DNA of 64,000 nucleotides from RUG11237 sp045126515 (GTDB taxonomy: Bacteria; Bacillota; Clostridia; Lachnospirales; Lachnospiraceae): positions 62,001-126,000 of the forward strand of contig JBGVOM010000048.1 of assembly GCA_045126515.1 (NCBI GenBank). The letters run 5' to 3'. Below the pieces are notes generated by a model, which saw only the letters and a list, made by a program, of their open reading frames with translations, had not been told where the DNA came from and made no database searches. The translations under genes and the position numbers were made by a program. Position 1 is the first letter of the stretch, and the number at the start of each line of letters is the position of its first letter. This document shows, piece by piece, positions 9,000 to 17,092 of the stretch.

Positions 9000-9022
9000 G
9001 AAAATGTTATACTAACATTTTC
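9000..9022. promoter_or_regulatory. Perfect inverted repeat in the 5' leader of the two-component operon
   Basis: GAAAATGTTA-TAC-TAACATTTTC is a perfect 10-bp-arm palindrome lying from about +7 to +30 relative to the predicted start site. It has no U-tract, so it is not an intrinsic terminator. It may be an operator or an RNA hairpin in the leader. Confidence 0.55.
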
Positions 9023-9046
9023 AATATAATTACCAAGGAGATTTAT

Positions 9047-9775
9047 ATGTATAAGGTACTTATTGTGGAAAATCAAACCGAACAATGTAATGCCCTAAAT
9101 TCAATGCTTATGAATTATAACAACAATTTCCAAATTTTCATGGCAAAGGATTATTTTGACGGTTTAAGCAAAATACAATCTAATAAATTTGATATTATTT
9201 TCTTAGATATAAAACTTGATGACAGCGATTTTTTTACTTCCGCTAACAACGGAGTACAACTGGGTATCAAAATACGTTCTATTTTCGAATATGAATATGT
9301 TCCCATCATTTTTATTACCGCCTTTCCGGAACTAATTCACGAAGCATTAACTAAAACTTCCTGTTTCAGCTATATTTTAAAACCTTATACCTGTCAGGAT
9401 ATTTTCAACTGTCTTGATAAACTGCTTCACTCTCCCTTAGTACCACCACCTTCCTTTGCTTTTACGAATTTCTGGGGTGGCAGGATTCATTTACCTGAAA
9501 GTAGTATTTTTTATTTCACCCCCTCCTTAAATCATCGCATTCAAATTTATACAGACAGTGGCTGTTACGAAACCTCTGAATATAGTTTGACGCAATTAGA
9601 ACAAACTCTAAGACACAATTTTTATCGTTGTCACAGAAAATATTTGATAAATCTTCAATGGCTCACAAACTATGACCGTACACGCCACATTGTATACGTC
9701 AATGACAAAGCTATTCCCGTAGGAAGAAACTATAAATCAAAACTTGATGAAATATGGAGAATGAAAAATGTTTGA
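9047..9775 (+). CDS. LytTR response regulator (AgrA/ComE-like)
   Basis: A 242-residue two-component response regulator. The receiver domain (about 1-125) has acidic residues after strand 1 (VENQTEQ), the phospho-acceptor Asp in IIFLDIKLDD (about residue 57), Thr in FITAF and Lys in ILKPYT. The C-terminal LytTR domain (about 140-240) includes IFYFTPSL, the NFYRCHRKYLINLQWL segment and AIPVGRNYKSKL. It overlaps the kinase gene by 8 bp. The first acidic position is less conserved than usual. Likely regulates its own promoter through the repeats at 8918-8951. Confidence 0.9.
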   Translation: MYKVLIVENQTEQCNALNSMLMNYNNNFQIFMAKDYFDGLSKIQSNKFDIIFLDIKLDDSDFFTSANNGVQLGIKIRSIFEYEYVPIIFITAFPELIHEALTKTSCFSYILKPYTCQDIFNCLDKLLHSPLVPPPSFAFTNFWGGRIHLPESSIFYFTPSLNHRIQIYTDSGCYETSEYSLTQLEQTLRHNFYRCHRKYLINLQWLTNYDRTRHIVYVNDKAIPVGRNYKSKLDEIWRMKNV

Positions 9776-11036
9776 TACTTTTGCCCCCAATTTATTAGTT
9801 ATATGTTTGGAATTTCTATGCTTTTACATTTTAACCTGTGGTTTCTTTGCACTTCCTTTATTTCACAATAAGCGCAATCTATTTCTTGGCATGATTCCAG
9901 CAATAATATCTACCCTTTTGGAAACTTACTGCCACACCAAAGTTATTTCCTTAATTGTGGGTTCCTTTGTTTTTATCATATATTTTTACGTAACTTTCAA
10001 AAAATCTTTTTTACATACATTATTTTTATATTTGTTAGAATATTCTTGCATTGTTATATGTGAGTTTCTTCTGCTTCCTCTTTTTGGATTATCCGGTGAA
10101 TCTGTGCACAGTTTACTCCCACAGTTTTGTGGATTAGCTCTTTTAGTTTTATTATCCATGATGGCATATTCTTTTCTTCCCATGTCATCTTTACTTGAAT
10201 TGCTTTCTTATAAAAATAATACATTGATTTTTATCTGCATTAACACTTTCCTCATTATTGCAGGCATCGTATTGTTTATTAAATTGCAACCTTCTGACTT
10301 TTTTGCCGGCTACTTTCTCACCCTCCTATTTATGCTGGCATTAATTTTCTTAAATGGAGAAGTATATATTAATCACCAAAAACAGGTAGCACGCCAAAAG
10401 CAGCTGGATGCCTACGAAACTTACTTGCCAATTATCGAAAATCTGTTAGAACAAGTTCGAGAAAAACAACATGATTACCATAATCATTTGCAAACCTTAC
10501 ACGCACTAGGCTATACCTGCAAAAATTATGACGAGCTAAGAACCCAACTTCTGGACACAACGGAAAACTATATACTAAAAGCTTCTGTTTCACCACTTCT
10601 AAAATTAAACCTCCACCTGCTTTCCGGTTTTTTAATCAGCAAAGTACAACAGGCAGAGCACACTGGAAAAACTTTGAACATTCACATAGAGCAATACCAT
10701 ATTCACACCACATGTTCCGAATATGAGTTAATCGAACATATCGGCATCTTAATTGATAATGCTCTGGAAGCGACACCACACAATGGAATTATTTATGCTT
10801 ATCTTTCCTCTGAAAAGAACAAGCTGATTTTTCAAATTCAAAATCCGGGACCATTACTCACTCCGGAATTGTGTAAACAAATATTTTGTAAAAATTATAC
10901 TTCAAAGGGAACTTCCTCACATGGTATTGGTTTGTATAAATTACATAAATATATAATATCCCACAATGGAACAATTCATTTGCAAAATTTGGAATGTAAT
11001 CACCAGACATATATTATGTTCCGTCTGGTACTGTAA
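9768..11036 (+). CDS. AgrC-like sensor histidine kinase (GHKL type)
   Basis: A 422-residue kinase with about six N-terminal hydrophobic helices (1-205), the usual layout of peptide-sensing AgrC/ComD kinases. The phospho-accepting His is in EKQHDYHNHLQTLHAL. The ATPase domain has an N box (ILIDNALEATP) and a G box (SHGIGLYKLHKYI), typical of HATPase_c_5/GHKL kinases. It is co-transcribed with the LytTR response regulator. No AgrB or AgrD gene is visible nearby, so its ligand must come from elsewhere or be non-peptidic. Family assignment is firm; the signal is unknown. Confidence 0.9.
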   Translation: MFDTFAPNLLVICLEFLCFYILTCGFFALPLFHNKRNLFLGMIPAIISTLLETYCHTKVISLIVGSFVFIIYFYVTFKKSFLHTLFLYLLEYSCIVICEFLLLPLFGLSGESVHSLLPQFCGLALLVLLSMMAYSFLPMSSLLELLSYKNNTLIFICINTFLIIAGIVLFIKLQPSDFFAGYFLTLLFMLALIFLNGEVYINHQKQVARQKQLDAYETYLPIIENLLEQVREKQHDYHNHLQTLHALGYTCKNYDELRTQLLDTTENYILKASVSPLLKLNLHLLSGFLISKVQQAEHTGKTLNIHIEQYHIHTTCSEYELIEHIGILIDNALEATPHNGIIYAYLSSEKNKLIFQIQNPGPLLTPELCKQIFCKNYTSKGTSSHGIGLYKLHKYIISHNGTIHLQNLECNHQTYIMFRLVL

Positions 11037-11108
11037 AATGGTACAATATTATTTCATGATTTCTAAATTATTACACAAATTAAGATACATTTTTTCGGCT
11101 TTGTCCGC

Positions 11109-11137
11109 TTGTATCCCCCGCATAATCATGCTATAAT
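11109..11137 (+). promoter_or_regulatory. Promoter of the GH13 gene
   Basis: TTGTAT (11109-11114), a 17-bp spacer, and TATAAT (11132-11137) preceded by TG one base upstream, an extended -10. It lies 40 bp before the GH13 ATG. Confidence 0.65.
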
Positions 11138-11176
11138 CTAGAAAAACTATATAAATAATTAATGGAGGTAGACAAC

Positions 11177-12814
11177 ATGGCTTGGTACGACGAAGCAGTA
11201 TTTTATCACATCTATCCTTTAGGACTTACCAATGCTCCAAAGGAAAACAGTTATGGGGAGGTCGAACATAGATTAAATTCTTTAATTCCATGGATTTCCC
11301 ACATTAAAGAAATTGGCTGTAATGCCATTTATATCGGACCGCTTTTTGAATCCGTAGGACACGGTTATGAAACCACCGATTACAAGAAATTAGACTCACG
11401 TTTAGGGGACAACAAAGATTTGACAAACTTTGTGGCAGAATGTCACAAACAGGGCATCAAAGTAATCTTAGATGGCGTATTCAATCACACCGGAAGGGAT
11501 TTCTTTGCCTTTAAAGATATACAGAAAAACAGAGAGAATTCCCAGTACAAAGACTGGTACTGCAATGTAAATTTCGGTGGTAATAACGAATACAACGACG
11601 GATTTTCCTATGAAAACTGGGGCGGTTATAACTTATTAGTAAAATTAAACCAGAAAAACCCTGCTGTCAGAGATTATATCTGTGACGTAATCCGTTTCTG
11701 GGTAAGCGAATATGATATTGACGGTATCCGTCTGGATGCGGCAGACGTGCTGGATTTTGAATATATGAGTGCTTTACGTCAGGTTGCAAACGAAGTGAAA
11801 CCTGATTTCTGGCTGATGGGTGAAGTAATTCACGGTGATTACAGCCGTTGGGTAAATGAAGGCACCCTTCACTCTGTAACCAATTACCAGCTTCACAAAG
11901 CCCTCTATTCCGGTCACAATGACCATAATTATTTTGAGATTGCCCATACGGTAAAACGTCTTTATGAAATGGGCGGTAACAAACCAGATGGTTTGAAACT
12001 TTACAATTTTGTAGATAATCATGATGTAGAACGTATCTACACTAAACTTAATAATAAAGCACATTTTGCACCAGTACATGTGTTGTTATACACATTGCCT
12101 GGTATTCCATCCATTTATTATGGCTCTGAGTTTGGAATTGAAGGAAAGAAAGAACAATTTTCAGATGCTTCCCTTCGTCCTGCTTTATCTTTGGATGATT
12201 TTAAAGATGCTGTAAACACCAATTCTTTTACAAAACTGATTGCTGCTTTGGGACACACTCGTCAGAAATCCAAAGCTTTATCCTATGGTGATTACAGAGA
12301 GTTAGTGCTAACAAACCGCCAGTATGCATTTTCAAGAAACACCGCAGATGACTGTGCTATCGTAACAGTAAATAATGATGATAATGCCTGCACGTTAACC
12401 GTAGCTTGTGGCAATGGCTCTACCTTTACAGGTGCTTTAAGTGGCGAAAAGGTAACTGCTAACAACGGCACCATTACAGTAAATGTAGCTGCTAACTCCG
12501 GTGAAATCTGGTTGCCGGAAACTGCTCCAGCTGAAAATACTTCCAAGCAGCCGGCCGTGGCTTCTACCCCAGCAAAAGAAAAGGCTCCGGCAAAAGAACC
12601 GGCTTCAGTAAAAGAAAAAGTTCCGGCTCCGCAAAATACAGCACCAAAAGCTGAAGGCTCCAACGAAACTTTTGAAAAAGGCAAAATTGCAGGATTACAG
12701 GAAGCAGTAATTGCACGTATGGAGAAAAACGGACCTGTAACAGAACAAATGAAACAAGATGTTTATAATAATGAGCATCACGATTCCTTGATTAACTGGA
12801 TTAAGAGCTTTTAA
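11177..12814 (+). CDS. Cytoplasmic GH13 alpha-glucosidase/alpha-amylase with C-terminal extension
   Basis: A 545-residue glycoside hydrolase of family 13. The (beta/alpha)8 barrel shows the four conserved regions: DGVFNHTGRD, the nucleophile Asp in DGIRLDAADVLD (about 187), the acid Glu in LMGEVIHGDY (about 215) and the transition-state Asp in FVDNHDVER (about 282). There is no signal peptide, so it should act on imported maltodextrins. After a beta-sandwich domain comes a Pro/Ala/Lys-rich linker (about 455-500) and a 45-residue helical tail of unknown role. The start at 11177 is chosen because GGAGG precedes it; an ATG at 11162 overlaps that site. Transcribed alone. Confidence 0.9.
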   Translation: MAWYDEAVFYHIYPLGLTNAPKENSYGEVEHRLNSLIPWISHIKEIGCNAIYIGPLFESVGHGYETTDYKKLDSRLGDNKDLTNFVAECHKQGIKVILDGVFNHTGRDFFAFKDIQKNRENSQYKDWYCNVNFGGNNEYNDGFSYENWGGYNLLVKLNQKNPAVRDYICDVIRFWVSEYDIDGIRLDAADVLDFEYMSALRQVANEVKPDFWLMGEVIHGDYSRWVNEGTLHSVTNYQLHKALYSGHNDHNYFEIAHTVKRLYEMGGNKPDGLKLYNFVDNHDVERIYTKLNNKAHFAPVHVLLYTLPGIPSIYYGSEFGIEGKKEQFSDASLRPALSLDDFKDAVNTNSFTKLIAALGHTRQKSKALSYGDYRELVLTNRQYAFSRNTADDCAIVTVNNDDNACTLTVACGNGSTFTGALSGEKVTANNGTITVNVAANSGEIWLPETAPAENTSKQPAVASTPAKEKAPAKEPASVKEKVPAPQNTAPKAEGSNETFEKGKIAGLQEAVIARMEKNGPVTEQMKQDVYNNEHHDSLINWIKSF

Positions 12815-12833
12815 TTTTAACTTATTCTATAAC

Positions 12834-12867
12834 AAAAGGTTTGCATCAGCGGATGCAAGCCTTTTTT
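12834..12867 (+). terminator. Terminator of the GH13 gene
   Basis: A 14-bp stem (12834-12847 with 12852-12865, one G-T pair) with a 4-nt loop and six T residues. It sits between two convergent genes; on the minus strand only a short T stretch follows, so its main direction is plus. Confidence 0.9.
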
Positions 12868-15115
12868 AATTATCCCAATATTGCGAATAAATTCCCGCTT
12901 TTTTTATAAGTTCTTCATGAGTTCCTTTTTCTACAATCTTTCCTTTATCCATCACATAAATATAGTCACAATTTTTGATAGTCTTTAATCTATGAGCAAT
13001 TATAATACATGTCATATTTTCGCAAATCTGGTCCATTGTTTTCTTGATTCCTTCTTCTGTAATTGTATCAAGATTGCTGGTGGCTTCATCCATAATAAGT
13101 ATATCCGGATTTCTAAGCATAGCTCTTGCTATCGCAAGGCGCTGTTTCTGTCCGCCGGAAAGATTATTTCCGTTTTCATCTAACATTGTTTCATATTTCA
13201 TAGGCAGATTTTGAATAAACGGGTCAGCCTGACACATCCGGCAAACTTCCTGAATCCTTTCGTTACTTATGCTCTCATCACCCATTCTTAAATTATTATA
13301 GATTGTGTCTGAAAACAGAAAAATATCCTGAGAAATATAAGCAATACGTTTTCTAATGGATTCCGGTGAACAATCTGCTATATTTTTACCGCCTATGGTA
13401 ATCTCACCCTGTTCCGGCTGATAAAAAGACATCAAAAGCTTTGCCAGTGTAGTTTTTCCGCAGCCGCTTTCTCCTACCAAGGCAATCTTCTGCCCCTGGG
13501 GAATATTTAACGTAATATCCTTCAAAACAAGATTTCTATTGCCATAGCGAAAACTCACATGATTGATGCTGATATCACCGCATTCCATCTGGTTTTTATT
13601 ATCGTTATTTTCTGTTTCTGCATCCAAAACATCATTCAGACGTTCTGCTGCAACAACTGCCGTCTGAAGCATTGGTTGTAGATTGATGAGATTTTGCACT
13701 GGTTCTAAAAAATAAGCAATAAGGTAGTAAAAAGTAATTAACGTTCCAATGGTTATCATATTTTCTACGCACATAAGTGTTCCAACCCACATCAAAACTA
13801 CAGTTCCAACAGAAGCTGCCATTTCCACAAGGGAATCCTGCATATTATAAACCAAAGAGCCCTTTACCACATGGTTTATCATTTTAGTGAACAAATTTTC
13901 CGTTTTGTCTTTTGCTTTTTCTTCATACTGATAAGCTTTGATGGTTTCCATTCCCTCCAAAGATTCTTTTAAATAAGAGGTTACATGGGCATCCTGCTCC
14001 ATAATCTCATAGTTAACATTTTTGATAGGTTTTCTAAATAAAAATATGATAAGCGCATAAACTGCCATGGTTATCATGGTAACAGCAAAAAGTTCAGGGC
14101 TGATAACATAGAGGAATATGCCACAAGCCACTGCCATAATCGTATCAAACATAATTGTTAGTGTTGTGGTGGAAATTGCCTCTCTTATCTCCGATGCATT
14201 TTGAAAACGCGACATCAGCTCCCCTGTTTTTCTGGTTCCATAAAAATCAACAGGCAAATCTACCATATGATTATAAAAATTCAATGTTAAGGGGATTGCT
14301 ACTTTCTTGGATGTTATAGCCAATAAATAGCCTCTCAATACCTGTAACAGTGCCTTAAATATGTAAAGGAGAATAATAGAAACACACACAGTATTGATAT
14401 TCGCAAATACAATTTCCATCTTTTCCTCTATTTTTTCAAGAACAGATTCCGAAGAATGTTCATGATCATGGTCATGTTCCTCCTCACCTTCCATTATAAT
14501 TTCACCATTCACATCTCCAGTCACTACCGCATCATCAATAACATACTCAAAAATCATAGAGCCAAAAAGATTGATTGCTGATACTAGAATAGAAACTATA
14601 AATACAAAGGCAAGTAGCTTCTTTTGCCTGGTAATAAACTTAAAGTATTTACTCATAGAACCTTTACATTCGTTCTTTTTTTCAAAATTCTCATTTGGAG
14701 AAAATGTAATAATCTGTCCTTGCCATTGACTGAAAAATTTTTCAAGAGACATCTTCGTAATCCGATTTTCCCCTGGGTCACCAATAATTGCCTTGCCATT
14801 TTTTATGTTGTAAATAACAATAAAGTGCTCAAACATATTTTCATTTACAATGCGCGCTATAAAAGGAAGCTTAATTTCGCCGTTTTCAATTCCTTCGCAA
14901 AGCTCCTCCACACTGCCCTCTAAAGCTTCCGCATCCAGCCCGATGCTTTTTGCTCCGGTAACAACTCCGTATATATTAGCCCCCTGATTGTCTACTTTAA
15001 TCAGACTACGAAACTTTGCAATGGGGAGTTTCAGCCCATAATATCGGCTTATCATGGATAAACAGGCTGCTCCGCAATCTCTTTCATCATGTTGGTTTAT
15101 ATGTGGGTATTTCAT
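12866..15115 (-). CDS. C39-peptidase-containing ABC exporter (bacteriocin/peptide type)
   Basis: A 749-residue transporter that cleaves double-glycine leaders and exports the peptide. The N-terminal C39 peptidase has the catalytic Cys in ERDCGAACLSM (Cys14), His in FEHFIVIYN (about 96) and Asp in IIGDPGEN (about 112). Six membrane helices follow from about 165, then the ABC ATPase: ALVGESGCGKTTL, LSGGQKQRLAIARA, ILIMDEATSNLD and the H-loop IIAHRL. Between helices 1 and 2 is an acidic, histidine-rich outer loop, EEEHDHDHEHSSES (about 210-223), unusual for the family. A probable substrate gene lies 169 bp upstream. The ATG at 15115 has a weak GGAAAGG site. Confidence 0.93.
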   Translation of the reverse strand: MKYPHINQHDERDCGAACLSMISRYYGLKLPIAKFRSLIKVDNQGANIYGVVTGAKSIGLDAEALEGSVEELCEGIENGEIKLPFIARIVNENMFEHFIVIYNIKNGKAIIGDPGENRITKMSLEKFFSQWQGQIITFSPNENFEKKNECKGSMSKYFKFITRQKKLLAFVFIVSILVSAINLFGSMIFEYVIDDAVVTGDVNGEIIMEGEEEHDHDHEHSSESVLEKIEEKMEIVFANINTVCVSIILLYIFKALLQVLRGYLLAITSKKVAIPLTLNFYNHMVDLPVDFYGTRKTGELMSRFQNASEIREAISTTTLTIMFDTIMAVACGIFLYVISPELFAVTMITMAVYALIIFLFRKPIKNVNYEIMEQDAHVTSYLKESLEGMETIKAYQYEEKAKDKTENLFTKMINHVVKGSLVYNMQDSLVEMAASVGTVVLMWVGTLMCVENMITIGTLITFYYLIAYFLEPVQNLINLQPMLQTAVVAAERLNDVLDAETENNDNKNQMECGDISINHVSFRYGNRNLVLKDITLNIPQGQKIALVGESGCGKTTLAKLLMSFYQPEQGEITIGGKNIADCSPESIRKRIAYISQDIFLFSDTIYNNLRMGDESISNERIQEVCRMCQADPFIQNLPMKYETMLDENGNNLSGGQKQRLAIARAMLRNPDILIMDEATSNLDTITEEGIKKTMDQICENMTCIIIAHRLKTIKNCDYIYVMDKGKIVEKGTHEELIKKAGIYSQYWDN

Positions 15116-15211
15116 GCTATATTTTATTCCTTTCCTGACAGATAACCATGAAAACGGTTAGAAATCTGCCTTATATTTATACTTTTGCAAATGGGTTCTA
15201 TATACCAAAAC

Positions 15212-15266
15212 CGGGAATGGCTTCAAAACCATTCCCGTTGCAGCACATACATTAATAATGCTGCAA
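15212..15266 (-). promoter_or_regulatory. Tandem hairpins between peptide gene and exporter gene
   Basis: Two inverted repeats lie back to back: TTGCAGCA/TGCTGCAA (15238-15245 and 15259-15266) and CGGGAATGG/CCATTCCCG (15212-15220 and 15229-15237). On the minus strand the second is followed by GTTTTGG, a weak U-tract. This would suit partial termination, giving more peptide than exporter transcript, or mRNA processing. Confidence 0.6.
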
Positions 15267-15284
15267 GATTTTGGTACACTATAA

Positions 15285-15467
15285 TTAGAATAAGCTATAG
15301 TAAGATTTTATTGTTCTCCAGCATGAACTAATTCCATGGTTGCTGCTGCAATGTAGCTTAATAGCCCATTTTGTGCCTAAAGCTCTACCACAAAGATTAC
15401 ATTTGTAATAGGTATAAACAGCACCTCCATTAGCAATTTTCATTCCTGTTTCTGTCATTTTTTTCAT
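15285..15467 (-). CDS. Putative double-glycine-leader peptide with C2H2 zinc-finger-like core
   Basis: A 60-residue peptide and the likely substrate of the C39 exporter downstream. Leader MKKMTETGMKIANGG ends in Gly14-Gly15 with hydrophobic residues at -4, -7 and -12 relative to the cut, as C39 peptidases prefer (the leader is short, and the usual acidic -8 residue is Gly). The 45-residue core has Cys23, Cys26, His39 and His44 in exact C-X2-C-X12-H-X4-H spacing, with Tyr21, Leu30 and Ile36 at the usual core positions of C2H2 fingers, plus extra Cys40 and Cys49. AAGGAAAG precedes the ATG. It could instead be a small intracellular zinc protein, or a bacteriocin using Cys40/Cys49 for a disulfide. 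No immunity gene is evident. Function is inferred. Confidence 0.7.
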   Translation of the reverse strand: MKKMTETGMKIANGGAVYTYYKCNLCGRALGTKWAIKLHCSSNHGISSCWRTIKSYYSLF

Positions 15468-15566
15468 TTTTTTCTTTCCTTTCTGATTCGTATTTTATTT
15501 GTTTAAATTCTTTTAAGCAAAATTGCTTACTTTTTCCTCCCTTCATAAACAATACTAAGCAGAACT

Positions 15567-15613
15567 AAAAAAGGTTGCAAAATTTTTTAATTTTTTTAAA
15601 AAATTTTGCAACC
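15567..15613 (-). terminator. Terminator after the DUF815 ATPase gene
   Basis: GGTTGCAAAATTTTTT (15573-15588) pairs perfectly over 16 bp with 15598-15613, and TTTTTT follows on the minus strand. It separates the ATPase gene from the peptide gene, so the peptide needs its own promoter in 15468-15566; I see no convincing -35/-10 pair there. Confidence 0.85.
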
Positions 15614-15707
15614 AACCAATCTACCTGACTTTTTTTGACGATAGTTCATCCTTTACTATTTGACAAGACGCACCTGGTAAACCTCAAAAAGTCAAATTGT
15701 TACAATT

Positions 15708-17015
15708 TTACAGTTCTTTCCCTGCCAGATAATTGATAAACTGCTGTGCCGTACGTCCGGAAATGCCGCCGTGGCTTAATTCCCATTTATTTGCTTCTTT
15801 GCAAAGATCTTCATCTGACATCTTAATTCCCTGTCTGTGTGCCAATTCTGTTACAATATTAAAGTATTCCTTCTGGCTTGGTTTTGAGTAATTGATGGTT
15901 ACACCAAAACGATTTACAAGAGAAAGCTTTTCTTCCATGGTATCGGAGCGATGCATACCGTTACTCTGTTCCACATCATCACGGTCATTCCAGGTTTCCT
16001 TAATTAAATGTCTTCTATTAGACGTAGCATAAATTAAAATATTATCCGGCTTTGTTTCCACACCGCCTTCAATCACTGCCTTTAAGAACTTATACTCTAT
16101 TTCAAATTCCTCAAAGGATAAATCATCCATGTAAATAATAAAACGATAATTGCGGTTTTTAATCTGTGCAATCACGTTGGATAAGTCTTTAAACTGATGC
16201 TTATAAATTTCTATCATACGCAGTCCCTGAGGATAAAATTCGTTGACAATAGCTTTGATACTGGTAGATTTTCCTGTACCACTGTCACCAAACAGCAATG
16301 CATTGTTTGCCTTGCGTCCTTCTACAAAAGCTCTTGTGTTATCTACCAGCTTCTGTTTTTGTATTTCATAGCCCACCAAATCATCCAGCATAACTTTATC
16401 CATATTATTGATAGGAAGAAATGCAACATCACCGTCTGCTTTTTCTTTGATACGGAAGGCCTTATTTAATCCGAACATTCCCACGCCGTAATCTTTATAA
16501 AAGTCTGTAATACAGTCAAAAAATTCATTTTCATCTTTCGCCTGTTCTAATTTACTGCTAAGAGAAATTATTTTTTCACTAACACTTTTATTATACATCA
16601 GTTCTTTTTTCTCAATTGCCTTGTAATCAGATATCTGTGAGAAACAATCGATTCCCAAAGCCTGCTCAATCTTTGAAAAATCATAATCAAACAAAGCTTT
16701 AAAAACGCGAAAATCATTTTTTGCAAAATTATTTACACTTCCATCATTTGCTCCTACTTTTTCACAAGTAATGCTAAATGGATTTTCATTTGTTACCAAA
16801 TAAAAGGTCAGGTAATTATGCCATAAATTATGGTCAAATCCATAATCGGTTGCCACAATCAGTAATCTCTTTATCTGTGTATAAATGTTTTGAATCAGTG
16901 TTGTATCAGACTCTGTTCCTTCTTCAAACTTACGGAAAATTTCGCCAAACTGATAGAGAATGCAGTCTTCTTCCATATTCCCATACATGATTAATTTTGC
17001 AATTTCGTGATGCAT
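15708..17015 (-). CDS. DUF815-family AAA ATPase
   Basis: A 435-residue ATPase of the DUF815 family. The C-terminal half carries Walker A LLFGDSGTGKSTS, Walker B FIIYMDDLSFEE, a sensor-like YATSNRRHLIKETW and an Arg-rich segment (SLVNRFGVTINYSKP). The N-terminal half is helical and unassigned. Family members are widespread in clostridia but their job is poorly known. I set the start at 17015, where AAGGAGG sits 5 nt upstream; a longer frame from 17057 would run through the ilvC terminator. Transcribed after ilvC but separated from it by that terminator. Confidence 0.85.
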   Translation of the reverse strand: MHHEIAKLIMYGNMEEDCILYQFGEIFRKFEEGTESDTTLIQNIYTQIKRLLIVATDYGFDHNLWHNYLTFYLVTNENPFSITCEKVGANDGSVNNFAKNDFRVFKALFDYDFSKIEQALGIDCFSQISDYKAIEKKELMYNKSVSEKIISLSSKLEQAKDENEFFDCITDFYKDYGVGMFGLNKAFRIKEKADGDVAFLPINNMDKVMLDDLVGYEIQKQKLVDNTRAFVEGRKANNALLFGDSGTGKSTSIKAIVNEFYPQGLRMIEIYKHQFKDLSNVIAQIKNRNYRFIIYMDDLSFEEFEIEYKFLKAVIEGGVETKPDNILIYATSNRRHLIKETWNDRDDVEQSNGMHRSDTMEEKLSLVNRFGVTINYSKPSQKEYFNIVTELAHRQGIKMSDEDLCKEANKWELSHGGISGRTAQQFINYLAGKEL

Positions 17016-17036
17016 AAGTACCTCCTTAAAATTTCC

Positions 17037-17069
17037 AAAACCCCCGCAGAATTTCACTGCGGGGGTTTT
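17037..17069 (-). terminator. Terminator of ilvC
   Basis: CCCCCGCAG (17041-17049) pairs with CTGCGGGGG (17057-17065), extended by A/T pairs, and ends in TTTT on the minus strand, 24 bp beyond the ilvC stop. Confidence 0.9.
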
Positions 17070-17092
17070 TTTAATTTCTGTTATTTTCTTAA

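Noticed and set aside
15116..15230. A 24-codon frame (starts MVLKPFPVLVYR) between peptide and exporter as a second peptide or immunity gene
   Set aside because: No ribosome-binding site; the start lies inside the hairpin, and there is no GG motif.
17016..17057. N-terminal extension of the DUF815 ATPase
   Set aside because: It is read from the ilvC terminator hairpin; the ATG at 17015 has AAGGAGG.
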